NCBI GenBank assembly: GCA_001931905.2
Contig: MSJI02000838.1
Span: 6,127 to 70,126 of the forward strand
Direction: 5' to 3'
DNA: 64,000 nt
Source: Cladosporium sp. IMV 00045
Taxonomy: Eukaryota > Ascomycota > Dothideomycetes > Cladosporiales > Cladosporiaceae
Numbering within the stretch: position 1 is the stretch's first letter; every line of letters starts with the position of its first letter. Both the position numbers and the translations under genes were made by a program. Below, piece by piece: positions 55,332 to 64,000 of this stretch. The notes below the pieces were generated by a model that saw only the letters and a program-made list of their open reading frames with translations, was not told where the DNA came from and did no database searches.

Positions 55332-57116
55332 ATGGCCCTCAGAGGCTTCCTTGGCAAAGCCAACAAGGACACCCCACCTGTGTCTACACCTCTCAGCGGA
55401 GACGATACCACCCTCGCTCCAAGTGGCGCCCCATCAATGGCGGATGAGAAGATTCAACCTACTGCCGCTACCACAGTTCCCGAATCGCGCTCCCAATCAC
55501 ATGACCAGACGGCGTCTGCCTCAGAAAAGATTCCTGATTCTGAGAAGAAGTCCGATGAGGAAGAAGAAGACGATACCGAGTATCCTAAGTCCACGCAACT
55601 CGTGTTGATCACGATCGCCTTGTGTCTGTCAGTATTTTGTCTCGCTCTGGACAACACGATTCTGGCTGTTGCGATACCAAAGATCAGCGATCAGTTTAAC
55701 GCCATCAACGATGTTGGATGGTACGGATCGGTATACCTCCTCACCACTTGCGCATTCCAGCTGTTCTTCGGAAAGCTCTACACGTTCTTCAGCGTCAAGT
55801 GGGTCTACCTCATCGCTCTCGGCATTTTCGAGGTGGGTAGTGCAGTTTGCGGTGCTGCGCCAAACAGCACGGCTCTCATCGTTGGTCGCGCAGTCGCTGG
55901 CCTCGGATCTGCAGGTATCTTCTCAGGAGCCATTCTCATCGTAGCAAACACAGTTCCTCTTCGCCAACGACCTACTTACATGGGACTCATTGGCGGCATG
56001 TACGGTATTGCCTCTGTTTCCGGTCCACTCATGGGCGGCGCCTTTACTGACAAGGTATCATGGCGCTGGTGTTTCTACATCAACTTGCCCATTGGCGCGA
56101 TCACGTGCGCTTTTATCGTCTTCTTCTACCACCCGACTCAGAAGTCCCGCGCCAGGAGTTTCACCGAAGGGGGCTGGCGCAAGAATCTGGAGCAGTTTGA
56201 CATCTACGGCACCATTGTCTTCTTGCCTATGATCGTCTGCCTTCTGCTTGCTCTCCAGTGGGGTGGCTCCAAGTACCCCTGGTCAAACGGCCGTGTTATT
56301 GCACTGCTGGTAGTCTTTGGTGTCCTTCTACTCGTGTTCATCGGCATCCAAGTCTGGAAGGGAGAAAACGCCACAGTACCACCTCGCATCCTCACACAGC
56401 GGACCGTCGGAGCCGGCGCGTGGTTTGGTGCCATGATCGGCGCCGCATTCTTCGTTCTGGTCTACTTCCTCCCCTTCTGGTTCCAAGCTATCAAGGGCGC
56501 TTCTGCAGTCAAGTCCGGCATCATGAACCTGCCTCTCATCCTCAGCCTGGTCATAATGTCCATCCTTGCCGGCGGCCTCATCACTCAGATCGGATATTAC
56601 ACGCCGTTCGTCATCGGCGCCTCTATTCTGGTTTCCATCGGCTCAGGCCTGATCACTACTTTCTCCACAACCACCAACCACAACCACTGGATCGGCTACC
56701 AGATCATCTTCGGCCTCGGCATGGGCATGGGCATGCAGCAGACTCTCGTAGCCGTGCAAACCGTCCTGCCCAAGGCCGACGTCCCCATCGGCACCGCGAT
56801 CGCAATGTTCTCCCAAACCCTTGGCGGCGCCCTCTTCATCTCCGTCGCCCAAAATGTCTTCACCAACAAACTTCTCGAAAATGTAACGGAAGTCGTCCCT
56901 GACTTGAACCCACTCACCGTCCTCGGCACCGGCGCTACGGATCTCATCCGAGTCATTCCACCGCAGTATATCGACGCTGTTCAGGTCGCATACAACAACG
57001 CGTTGGTCAACGCTTACTATGTCTCCGTCGCGACTTCGGTTCTCAGCTTTTTCGGTGCTATCTTCTTCGAGTGGAAGAGCGTTAAGGGAAAGAAGATTGA
57101 GATGGCAGCGGCTTGA
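55332..57116 (+). CDS. MFS drug:H+ antiporter-type transporter (DHA2-like, 14 TM)
   Basis: Single exon, 594 residues from ATG 55332. A cytosolic N-terminus of about 90 residues ends with an acidic stretch (KKSDEEEEDDTEYPKSTQ). TM1 contains CLALDNTILAVAIPKI, the DHA motif. WYGSVYLLTTCAFQLFFGKL and VGRAVAGLGSAGIFSGAILI follow, then the motif C-like GLIGGMYGIASVSGPLMGGA with WRWCFYINLPIGAI, characteristic of 14-TM exporters. A soluble C-terminus is short and basic. The family exports toxic compounds or secondary metabolites from the cell. The substrate cannot be named. It sits between two secreted hydrolase genes, convergent with the esterase. Confidence 0.93.
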   Translation: MALRGFLGKANKDTPPVSTPLSGDDTTLAPSGAPSMADEKIQPTAATTVPESRSQSHDQTASASEKIPDSEKKSDEEEEDDTEYPKSTQLVLITIALCLSVFCLALDNTILAVAIPKISDQFNAINDVGWYGSVYLLTTCAFQLFFGKLYTFFSVKWVYLIALGIFEVGSAVCGAAPNSTALIVGRAVAGLGSAGIFSGAILIVANTVPLRQRPTYMGLIGGMYGIASVSGPLMGGAFTDKVSWRWCFYINLPIGAITCAFIVFFYHPTQKSRARSFTEGGWRKNLEQFDIYGTIVFLPMIVCLLLALQWGGSKYPWSNGRVIALLVVFGVLLLVFIGIQVWKGENATVPPRILTQRTVGAGAWFGAMIGAAFFVLVYFLPFWFQAIKGASAVKSGIMNLPLILSLVIMSILAGGLITQIGYYTPFVIGASILVSIGSGLITTFSTTTNHNHWIGYQIIFGLGMGMGMQQTLVAVQTVLPKADVPIGTAIAMFSQTLGGALFISVAQNVFTNKLLENVTEVVPDLNPLTVLGTGATDLIRVIPPQYIDAVQVAYNNALVNAYYVSVATSVLSFFGAIFFEWKSVKGKKIEMAAA

Positions 57117-57546
57117 GCGGGCAGACGCGAAAGTCGCTGCAGCTTGGGTTTCGCGAGTTGTTGGTTTCTTTGATACCCCTTTATGGTTGAGTCTGATATT
57201 GTAATTATGAATGGCGTTTTATGGGATAACCAGAACGGTGAGGTGTTGTGAACACCTTACCATCGAAAGATGGTGGTTCGTGCGCGCAGCGACGGCAGAG
57301 TAATATAACTGGTAATAGACAGATGGTCGGCGTGACAATCAAATCTCCAATCTTCGAAACTGAAAAGCAATACTTGTACAGATTTACTACTTGACCATTT
57401 CGTCTTCTTCCTTTATACGATGCTCGATCGAACACGCAGTGGTAACTTCTCTTCGTTCCCACAAACGAAATGATTCGACTCCCCATCTACAATGAATGGC
57501 TACCAGCAACAACCCTCAACCTCATCGATCTATACCCTCAGCTCCT
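57117..57546. other. Convergent intergenic region, MFS to tannase
   Basis: Contains the transporter 3' UTR. Ends at a 70-bp tandem repeat that overlaps the esterase stop codon. No gene was recognised. Confidence 0.5.
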
Positions 57547-57686
57547 CAGTTATCCACACAAGCGAACGAATCAACACCCCTCCCATTCCAACCGCTATAC
57601 TCCTGACGCAAAGGCTCAGTTATCCACACAAACAAACGAATCAAAACTACTCCCATTCCCACCCCTATACTCCTGACGCGAAGGGT
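57547..57686. repeat. 70-bp tandem duplication over the tannase 3' end
   Basis: Units 57547-57616 and 57617-57686, each starting CAGTTATCCACACAA and ending near TATACTCCTGACGC. The second unit encodes the last 22 codons of the esterase plus part of its stop; the first is a non-coding copy just downstream. Several substitutions separate them, so the event is not recent. Confidence 0.88.
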
Positions 57687-59214
57687 AAGGACAAAGCGGC
57701 CTCTCCAACCCCGTGGCCTCCGAGTGCGCCGTCAAAGTCTCCGGCGCGGTCCCATTCTCCACCCAAGCCATGAGCTGCTCCAGCGCGAAATTCGGCACCG
57801 GGCCCGCACCGCCAGAGCAGTGTCCCACACCCGGGGCTTCAAAGTGGCGGTAGAACTCCGAGACGTTGGAGTTGTGCTCCAGCACTTGATCGTAATAGTA
57901 CGCCGAGCCTTGAGTCGGGATAGTTGTGTCCGCCAAGCCGTGCCAGGAAATCATCTTCCCGCCCGCTTCGCGGAAGTTGTACAGGCGCGGTTCCGCCGCG
58001 CCGATCCATTGGCGGTAGCGGTTGATGGATTGGGAGAAGAGGTGGTGGAATTCGTCCGTCGACATCGCTGTGACGTTGTACTCCGGATCGGCCGCTACGA
58101 GGGTCGCGATCAGGCCGGCAAAGAGGCTCGGACCGGAGCTCTTGGAGCACTCTTCGCCGGCCTCTGTGGCGCATTCCGTGATGAGCGCGGCTTCCGTAAG
58201 GTCTGCGCCGATGTCCAGGCCGTACCAAGAGTGTCCATCTGGCGCTTCGATGCCGTTCCAGGCTGCGTTGACGAGTTTTGCGCCGCTCTCTGTGAATGTG
58301 CGCGTGGCGTTGTTGCAGGTGAAGTTCTGGCCTACGACGTCGAGGGCGTTGAAGTCGCAGTCTGCGGGGGATGAGATGATCTTGTCTTCGATGCCGTCCA
58401 ATTTGTCGCAGCGCCTGACGGCAGATTCTGTGAAAGCGTTGATCTCGCAGGGGGATGGGTAAGCCTTCATTTGATCCATCAGCAATGTCGGGAGGTAGCC
58501 CGAGACCAGGAACGTCTCGACGTAGATGGCTGGAGCTGCCGCTAAAAGGCCGTCGAAAGCGTCCGGAAACGATTGCGCTAGCTCCATTGCCTGCCTGCCA
58601 CCGCCAGAGCAACCGGTGAAGTAGGAGTACGAATGCGGAGAGCCATAGAAGTCCTCGGTGGCTTTCTTGCCGATGATGCTCAATTCGCCCAAGGTACGGG
58701 AAGCCCAATCTTCGATGAGATAGTAGTCCAAGTTGCCAGGGTTTTTCAGCGCCCAAGAAACACTGGTAGAAGCCTCTAGACCCGCGGGATGTCCGGAGTC
58801 GGTCGAGATAGCAACGAAGCCCTTCGCTACAGCTGCAGTGTCATAAATCGCACCGAACGAGCCGCTGAAGCCGCCGCCGCCGAGGGCTAGGATTCTGCCA
58901 TTCCAGTCGTGAAGAGGCATCCAAGAAGCAATGTTAATGCTGTCGTTCCATCCAGGGTGGGTGTAGGTGATGGTGATGTTGCAGAAGTCAATGGTTGGGG
59001 AGGATCCAACGTCCGTTCCGGGGAGAACTGCTGCACCATTTCTGGTGTAGTTCTTTACTTCATTGGCTTCGATGTTAACGAGTTCAGTGCCGAGGATTTC
59101 TGGGAATAAGAAGGTGGACGAGTCGCAGGCAGGAGTGGCCTCTCGGGCTTGGCTGGTCGTGGCAAAGACGGTCATGGATGCCAACCATGGCAAAGATCGA
59201 GGGAGGGAGAACAT
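57616..59214 (-). CDS. Secreted tannase/feruloyl esterase family protein
   Basis: Single exon, 532 residues from ATG 59214 (MFSLPRSLPWLASMTVFATT, a signal peptide). The family's CS-D-HC arrangement is complete: Cys202-Ser203 in FTGCSGGGRQAMELA, Asp429 in WHGLADTTIPTQG, His465-Cys466 in GVGHCSGGAGPVP. The two Cys join the catalytic Ser and His by a disulfide in known members. A lid domain with many Cys (YPSPCEINAFTESAVRRCDK, then PADCDF) follows the nucleophile and includes the usual calcium-loop region. Such enzymes release gallic or ferulic acid from plant tannins and cell walls. Which substrate is used cannot be told from sequence. Confidence 0.94.
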   Translation of the reverse strand: MFSLPRSLPWLASMTVFATTSQAREATPACDSSTFLFPEILGTELVNIEANEVKNYTRNGAAVLPGTDVGSSPTIDFCNITITYTHPGWNDSINIASWMPLHDWNGRILALGGGGFSGSFGAIYDTAAVAKGFVAISTDSGHPAGLEASTSVSWALKNPGNLDYYLIEDWASRTLGELSIIGKKATEDFYGSPHSYSYFTGCSGGGRQAMELAQSFPDAFDGLLAAAPAIYVETFLVSGYLPTLLMDQMKAYPSPCEINAFTESAVRRCDKLDGIEDKIISSPADCDFNALDVVGQNFTCNNATRTFTESGAKLVNAAWNGIEAPDGHSWYGLDIGADLTEAALITECATEAGEECSKSSGPSLFAGLIATLVAADPEYNVTAMSTDEFHHLFSQSINRYRQWIGAAEPRLYNFREAGGKMISWHGLADTTIPTQGSAYYYDQVLEHNSNVSEFYRHFEAPGVGHCSGGAGPVPNFALEQLMAWVENGTAPETLTAHSEATGLERPLCPYPSRQEYRGGNGSSFDSFVCVDN

Positions 59215-59805
59215 TGTCAAGATCCCTCAATATGTTCGTAGGGTGTAGGTTAAGTGAGTTGCTGTACTGAGAATGATGGAGAAACCGGATACTGCATCTT
59301 ATATGAACGTGATGCTCGTCCTTCATCAACTCCTCATTCATAGCGTTTCTCGGGTTCTGCACAGCCACGAGATACACTGGATCGCGAAGTGATGATTTGC
59401 GGTAAGGGCTACCGCACGTGGCTCCGGACCATTTACTACATCCTTGATGCTGCTGTTTCCATCGAGAAGGTGGCCTTGCGTAATTCCCTGGAACGGGGAT
59501 GAGGTTTCGTAAAGTCATGGGTGGCGCGTATCGACCGTATTCGCGGCGTATTCTCAGCTCAAGCCCCCAGATTCGAGATCGCACGCGTATATTTGCCGGC
59601 TGCAACGTACGGAGTGCAGACCCGAGTGTTCGAAACGAATGCGACTGTGCAAACTCTCTGCCACGTGCCATCTTCTTTGACATGCCAGCGATCCATCATT
59701 GTGAGGGTCCTTAATCATGCGGGTTCCACCGGATCGATCCATGTATTCCTTCTACACGTCCCGAGGTTGAGTTTAACCGTGGAGAAGGCTGCAATCATCG
59801 CTGCA
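59215..59805. promoter_or_regulatory. Upstream region of tannase gene and 3' flank of C6 regulator
   Basis: Both flanking genes read left, so the tannase promoter lies here. No defined operator was recognised. Confidence 0.5.
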
Positions 59806-61131
59806 TTAGTCCTCCTGGCCGAATATGATACTCTTTGGCCATTCGAGAAAGTCAGTCCATTCTGCGCCTAGGACTTTCTCAATGTGCGAAAATAGCACAA
59901 TCGGCCACCTGCCTATCCACCAAAGCCCTGTCCCTAAATGCAGAGCAGCAGCGTAGTGGGCGAGTATCACCAAGGCAACAGGTCTTCGCTCAGCCAGAAG
60001 GGAATGAAACACAGCATCAGTAACCGCCGGCCAGGAAGTGACTATGCGCCTACTCATACTCGCATCTTTTCGCTGTTGCATCAAGGATATTGATTCCAAT
60101 ATCTGGGTTCCAGCGTCCAAGCAGGCTTGCCTCGCTTCTGCATTTTCGAGGCCAAAGGCCAGGGAACGCAAGTACACGTAAGCCGGTGTCCCTTTTGGCT
60201 GTGGAGTCACGTCGTTGCCTGCTTCAATTTCGCTTTGTATTGCCGGCCATGCCCACGTTTGGCGAATGTAAAACCAGAATGGCGCTACAACGGTCATTAT
60301 GCCACGAGATAGTTGGAATGCATGTCTCGTGATTTCAATAGGGTCGAAGCCTTCGGCTTGCGTATCGTTGATACTTAGAGCTGGCTCCGCAAGACTGGAA
60401 ACTGCAGCAAGACTCGAGAAGAACAGCAGTGCTAAGCTGTGTTCTTCCGTAGCGCTTCCAAGATATGGCTTCACCAGAATCAGTGCTTCGTTCTGATGAT
60501 AAGACGCTCTAGTCATGAGCTCTTTCCTGTTCGTGTCATCGGCAAAGAGGCGGAAGGCAGACAGCGCAAGCATTTGGTGCATTAGGAATGGGGTTGTAAT
60601 TGCAAGGCGCATGATCTTTCGCGACAGATCTGGACCGTTTCCACTAGATGGGAACACATCACTCAAGTCGCCTAAGCAAAGAGCCGCCATGAGTTCCAAG
60701 TCCAAGGTACATGTTGACTGATGCAGGAATGCTCGGTCTTCTTGTTGGAGTCCCGCCTGCACCACTGATGCATCATCTTGAGTTGTTGCAGGCGTAACGG
60801 GATAGGACTGGCTGATTGATGGTGTTGGAACATGCTCTTGCGGTGGCAGAGGATTAGGCGACGGCACAGACGAAGCCGCCCTTGAATCTCTCCCTGCACG
60901 AGAACGTGGTGATTTTGCTACACGATATTGACAAATCTCATCAAGGCGCAAACGAGCACTGCACTTTGGTCGCACCTCGTCGCACTGACAGGTTGCCGTC
61001 AGCACTAATATCACTCGCAGGTGTCTTGTAGGAGGTACCTTCTGATGTCGACTTTTACATCCAACGCATCCATTACGAGACTTGACATGTGCACGCCTCT
61101 TACGATCACTCTGTGATACGTGTAAAGGCAT
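59806..61131 (-). CDS. Zn2Cys6 fungal transcription factor with one zinc ligand replaced
   Basis: Exons 61131-61039 and 60984-59806 around a 54-nt intron (GTACCT..GTCAG) give 423 residues. The binuclear cluster is near the N-terminus, with Cys22, Cys25, Cys32, Cys39 and Cys49, but the fifth ligand position is Arg42 (KCSARLRLDEIC; codon CGT at 60954-60952). A basic linker (KSPRSRAGRDSR) and a Ser/Pro region follow, then a helical fungal transcription-factor domain without strong motifs (HQMLALSAFRLFADDTNRKE, LALLFFSSLAAVSSLAE). The size and layout resemble Upc2/sterol-uptake-type C6 factors. It is divergent from the RTA1-like gene and may regulate it or the nearby hydrolases. The missing Cys questions DNA binding. 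Confidence 0.87.
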   Translation of the reverse strand: MPLHVSQSDRKRRAHVKSRNGCVGCKSRHQKVPPTRHLRVILVLTATCQCDEVRPKCSARLRLDEICQYRVAKSPRSRAGRDSRAASSVPSPNPLPPQEHVPTPSISQSYPVTPATTQDDASVVQAGLQQEDRAFLHQSTCTLDLELMAALCLGDLSDVFPSSGNGPDLSRKIMRLAITTPFLMHQMLALSAFRLFADDTNRKELMTRASYHQNEALILVKPYLGSATEEHSLALLFFSSLAAVSSLAEPALSINDTQAEGFDPIEITRHAFQLSRGIMTVVAPFWFYIRQTWAWPAIQSEIEAGNDVTPQPKGTPAYVYLRSLAFGLENAEARQACLDAGTQILESISLMQQRKDASMSRRIVTSWPAVTDAVFHSLLAERRPVALVILAHYAAALHLGTGLWWIGRWPIVLFSHIEKVLGAEWTDFLEWPKSIIFGQED

Positions 61132-61569
61132 TCTGTGTTTGGAGGTACTTGTTCGATGAATACGGATACGCTTGTTACAGGAGATGAGAGAGAGTAATGC
61201 GTATCGCTGGCGTATGGAACGTTCAAGCGCTCGAGCCAATAGCCGCTATTTTTACGATCGGACCCTGCCAATACACTCGCTTAGGGCAGCGTATTTGCGC
61301 GTATTTGCGCAGCTGTGCTGATACGCGTATAGACCTGGATGTTCCCACCATCTGTGGTCCTTCGGTTCAACAAACATTACCATGCAAAGCTTATCACGGA
61401 CAAGTCCATACCTTAGCAAAACCAGGCTAAATAATACTGTTGCCTATGGCATCTGTATAAAACCAATGGTAAATCTCGACCCCGTATCCCATTCCCAATC
61501 TCCATATTCCCTTCATCTCATCAACTCCTTCCAACAATCTCGACTCATATCGATCCTAGTATCGACCAA
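61132..61569. promoter_or_regulatory. Divergent promoter region, C6 regulator and RTA1-like gene
   Basis: 438 bp shared by two divergent genes. It contains a short direct repeat of GCGTATTTGCGC near 61289-61312. Shared control of the regulator and the RTA1-like gene is plausible but not shown. Confidence 0.55.
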
Positions 61570-62466
61570 ATGGCAGTCCTGGAACCATTCCGCGACAATT
61601 ACTACCTCTGGCAGTACCTCCCGTCAGTGCCAGCTGCGATCATATTTCTGCTTATCTTCCTCGGCTGCTTTTTCGGTCTGTGTTGGAGATCGTGGAAGGC
61701 ACACATCAAGTTTACTATTCCATTCATTATTGGAGCCCTTCGTAAGACATCCCCCGAGCTCGCTTTGAACGGTTGTAGGCGTCAGTTGCAGACATAGTGC
61801 TGACAATTATCGACAGTTGAAGTAATTGGCTATGGAGCCCGAGCGTCCGCCCACAAGAACACCGCCAGCCTGTTCAGATACACTTTACAAGGCACCTTCA
61901 CTCTTATCGCGCCGACTCTCATGGCCGCGACGATATACATGATGTTCGGACGTTTGGCGCGGCTCATGCATGCGGAGAAACACTCTGTGGTCAACGTTCG
62001 TCTGCTCACGAAGATTTTTGTTGGCGGCGATATACTGGCCTTCCTCATCCAAGGCGGAGCAGCGGGAATGATGGTCGCCCAGAGCTTGGCTTCCATTGGA
62101 AAAGCCCTTGTCATCGTTGGACTTGTTATCCAAGTCGTCTGCTTCGGTATCTTCATGGTCACGTCGGTCATCTTTCACAAGCGAGTCAACGCGGACTTCT
62201 CACTCAGCCAAAGTGCGACGCACATACCCTGGTTACCAGCCATGCGACTCATGTACGCAATCAGCATCATGATCATGGTGAGGTCCATCTTTCGATTGGC
62301 GGAATATGCAGAAGGGCCAGAGGGATATGCCATGAGTCACGAGTGGACTCTGTACGTCTTCGACAGCCTGCCTATGGCTCTGTCCTCTGTCTTCATGGTC
62401 ATCTGGTTTCCGACTAAGCTTCGACGGACCGTCGACTACCAAGCAACGATCCCTCTCACAAAGTGA
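61570..62466 (+). CDS. RTA1-like seven-TM membrane protein
   Basis: Exons 61570-61741 and 61817-62466 around a 75-nt intron (GTAAGA..GACAG) give 273 residues. Splicing joins IIGALLEVIGYGARASAHKN, the family signature at the end of TM2. Later segments contain LIAPTLMAATIYMMFGRLAR, the characteristic TDILAFLIQGGG-type motif as GGDILAFLIQGGAAGM, and RSIFRLAEYAEGPEGYAMSH followed by EWTLYVFDSLPMALSSVFMV. Members (Rta1, Rtm1, Rsb1) are fungal plasma-membrane or ER proteins linked to lipid movement and resistance to aminocholesterols and other membrane-active compounds. Confidence 0.94.
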
Positions 62467-62917
62467 CCTTCTTTGCGATCCTCACTCGATCCGACAGTCA
62501 GTGATTCATGGGATGCAGCCCGATTCTGGATTTTGGGTATTGGCGGCCTGCGATATATGCATGGGTAGTAATGAGGGTTTCTTCATCAGTTTTTCTAAAG
62601 TTCATAGACAAGAACATATCGTTCTAGGCTATTTTACTTGATGGGGTATGCGTTCTCAAGCTTCATTCGAGCTATTGGACGACAAATACCTGGAAAGCTT
62701 AGGACCAGTGGGAAATCGTGTTCCATGTAGTGAACAGTAAAGACGCCGAAGGATCTGTAGGCGTCGAGGGGAACGGGTGCCACTCGGCGGCCGTTTCACG
62801 AACGTCACATCCCGGGTCCGGCGTCTTGTCGAGACAAACAGGTAGCATCCAGCATCGCATGAATTTCCTCATTTCTCAATCACTACAGTCTCTCTATAGA
62901 CACCGAAGTTTGTCACG
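62467..62917. other. Intergenic region after RTA1-like gene
   Basis: Holds the RTA1-like 3' UTR and the upstream region of the next gene. Nothing else was recognised. Confidence 0.5.
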
Positions 62918-63732
62918 ATGTCGGCCAATCCAGAAGATCATTCGAATAACAATAATTCCACTGCTAAGGGGCATGTCTGGAGCGGCAAAATGTTTGATGA
63001 GACGGGTTCGCACGACTTGCTGGCACTGTTTGTACTTAACGAGACTCCCATTGAGGCTCGATCATCGCTTATCTGTTGCGAAGAATATTCCTGATTGGAA
63101 ATGGGGATTAGGAACTCAACGAACTGCTCTCCGAGAACGCTGAGCGTATCAACGGCGTTGACAAGATCTGGTTGGCAGATGACTACGATACCCTTCCCGA
63201 TTACGCTGGAGCTTCGGCGCGCGGTACACTTGCGCCTATAAATACCAAATGGCGTTCATCTTTCATTGGAAAGACCATACCCAATGTAAGCGCCTTCATT
63301 AGGAACGCGCCCAAGCCTCCGAAGCCACTGGACAAACGTTATTGCGCGGTCTTGAACAAAGATGAATTTGAAGTTGGACAATTTCTCATTTGCAAGTCGC
63401 TAGAGGGCGAGTCTGACAATGAAGACGAGGGCGAGGACGAGGATCCTGGTTCTGCAGCGAGCGAAGAAGAAGACGAACCGCCGGTACAGGAGGCGCAACC
63501 GGGATCCATTAAAGCATTGCTCTTGCAGCATAGCAAAATCAGCTTTGACGAGCTCCCACCTAGGCGCAGGCCCACGACGAAGCAAGCCATCAGGGCTCTC
63601 GGTAACGACTACGAGGGGATACAGGTCATCGCAACAGCAGAGTACAGAGTTGGATGGTTCCTCTATACGTTTGCACATTACAAGTGGAGGGAGGCTTATG
63701 TCGAATGGCGGGAGCAGGGAAAATGCATCTGA
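62918..63732 (+). CDS. Acidic protein of unknown function
   Basis: Proposed exons 62918-63031 and 63112-63732 around an 80-nt intron (GTACTT..ATTAG) give 244 residues. The join reads SHDLLALFELNELLSENAER, a continuous helix. The first exon (MSANPEDHSNNNNSTAKGHV) is disordered. The middle has a very acidic stretch (DNEDEGEDEDPGSAASEEED) and the C-terminal 60 residues are ordered, with RPTTKQAIRALGNDYEGIQV and VGWFLYTFAHYKWREAYVEW. I recognise no named domain. The intron choice is the weakest part: it is the only donor I found that keeps the frame open, and a start inside exon 2 is the alternative. Confidence 0.6.
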
Positions 63733-64000
63733 TAGAGTATTTCGACTGTCAATGGTATTGCTCATCTCTCGTTGTCGATGACGAAGTGAACATGTGCTCG
63801 TGAGCTGGTGAACCATGGCCCCGTGATTCTCAGTCCCTGGTCGACCGTCTTGATAACAATTGTTATTGAAACGAGAGGGAAGTACGGCTCGTGCGATGTG
63901 AAGCTACGTGTCAATCTCTACCACTGGCTCACAGTCTCCATACTCCGACCATTCGGTACTGTAGATCGTCTTATTCGCTGCCATCAATCCCCCGTCCATG
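63733..64000. other. Right-edge intergenic sequence
   Basis: Downstream of the acidic-protein gene to the end of the window. No coding or RNA gene is supported. Confidence 0.5.

Noticed and set aside
61132..61239. N-terminal extension of the C6 regulator
   Set aside because: The frame is open upstream, but the apparent start there is TTG. The ATG at 61131 places the zinc cluster at the usual distance from the N-terminus.
51412..62466. Secondary-metabolite biosynthetic cluster
   Set aside because: An MFS pump and a C6 regulator are present, but no polyketide synthase, NRPS, terpene cyclase or tailoring enzyme lies in the window.
1..64000. CRISPR arrays, bacterial operons, tRNA or rRNA genes
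   Set aside because: No spaced identical repeats, Shine-Dalgarno organisation, or cloverleaf and rRNA core sequences were recognised. Introns and gene families are eukaryotic. A tRNAscan or Infernal search could still find a small RNA I missed.

Overview
This is filamentous-ascomycete nuclear DNA. Genes are GC-rich and carry short introns of about 50-125 nt with GT..AG ends. The products are typical of Pezizomycotina: GH3 and GH95 glycosidases, a tannase-family esterase, a Zn2Cys6 regulator, an RTA1-like protein and a Mug70-type CBS/PB1 protein. The large-scale duplication described below suggests a black-yeast-like Dothideomycete with a duplicated or hybrid genome, such as Hortaea werneckii. 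That assignment is inference; no marker gene proves it.

The window is five contigs joined by four 20-N gaps (11603-11622, 22887-22906, 37698-37717, 48232-48251). Contig 1 holds the end of a GH3 beta-glucosidase, a Kap121/Pse1-type importin, a Mug70-like protein, RPS26, and the main exon of a putative mitochondrial transcription factor B (mtTFB/Mtf1). Contigs 2 and 3 both carry, in the same order and orientation, mtTFB, an AMSH/Sst2-like deubiquitinase, an unknown Ser/Thr-rich protein, an unknown two-exon protein and eIF2A. Contigs 3 and 4 both carry the eIF2A N-terminus and the CAF-1 WD40 subunit (Cac2/p60). I read this as two near-identical parallel copies, A (contigs 1+3) and B (contigs 2+4), that the scaffolder interleaved into a false tandem array. 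Gap edges fall at the ends of perfectly shared blocks, and genes cut in one contig are completed in frame in the next-but-one contig.

Beyond Cac2 the sequence becomes AT-rich and gene-poor (about 36.8-37.7 kb, 42.9-47.6 kb, 49.9-51.4 kb). Here lie at least three Fot1/pogo-like Tc1-mariner elements. One is nearly whole but split by a gap, with 42-bp inverted ends, TA target sites and four TAG codons that look like former Trp codons. One is a truncated inverted relative, and one is a heavily decayed relic. A frameshifted membrane-protein gene sits between them.

Contig 5 after 51.4 kb returns to single-copy, gene-rich sequence: a secreted GH95 alpha-fucosidase, an MFS transporter, a secreted tannase/feruloyl esterase, a Zn2Cys6 regulator lacking one zinc ligand, an RTA1-like membrane protein read divergently from it, and an acidic protein of unknown function. 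Together these look like a plant-polymer-degradation and export neighbourhood at the edge of a transposon-rich block. No rRNA, tRNA or CRISPR array was recognised.
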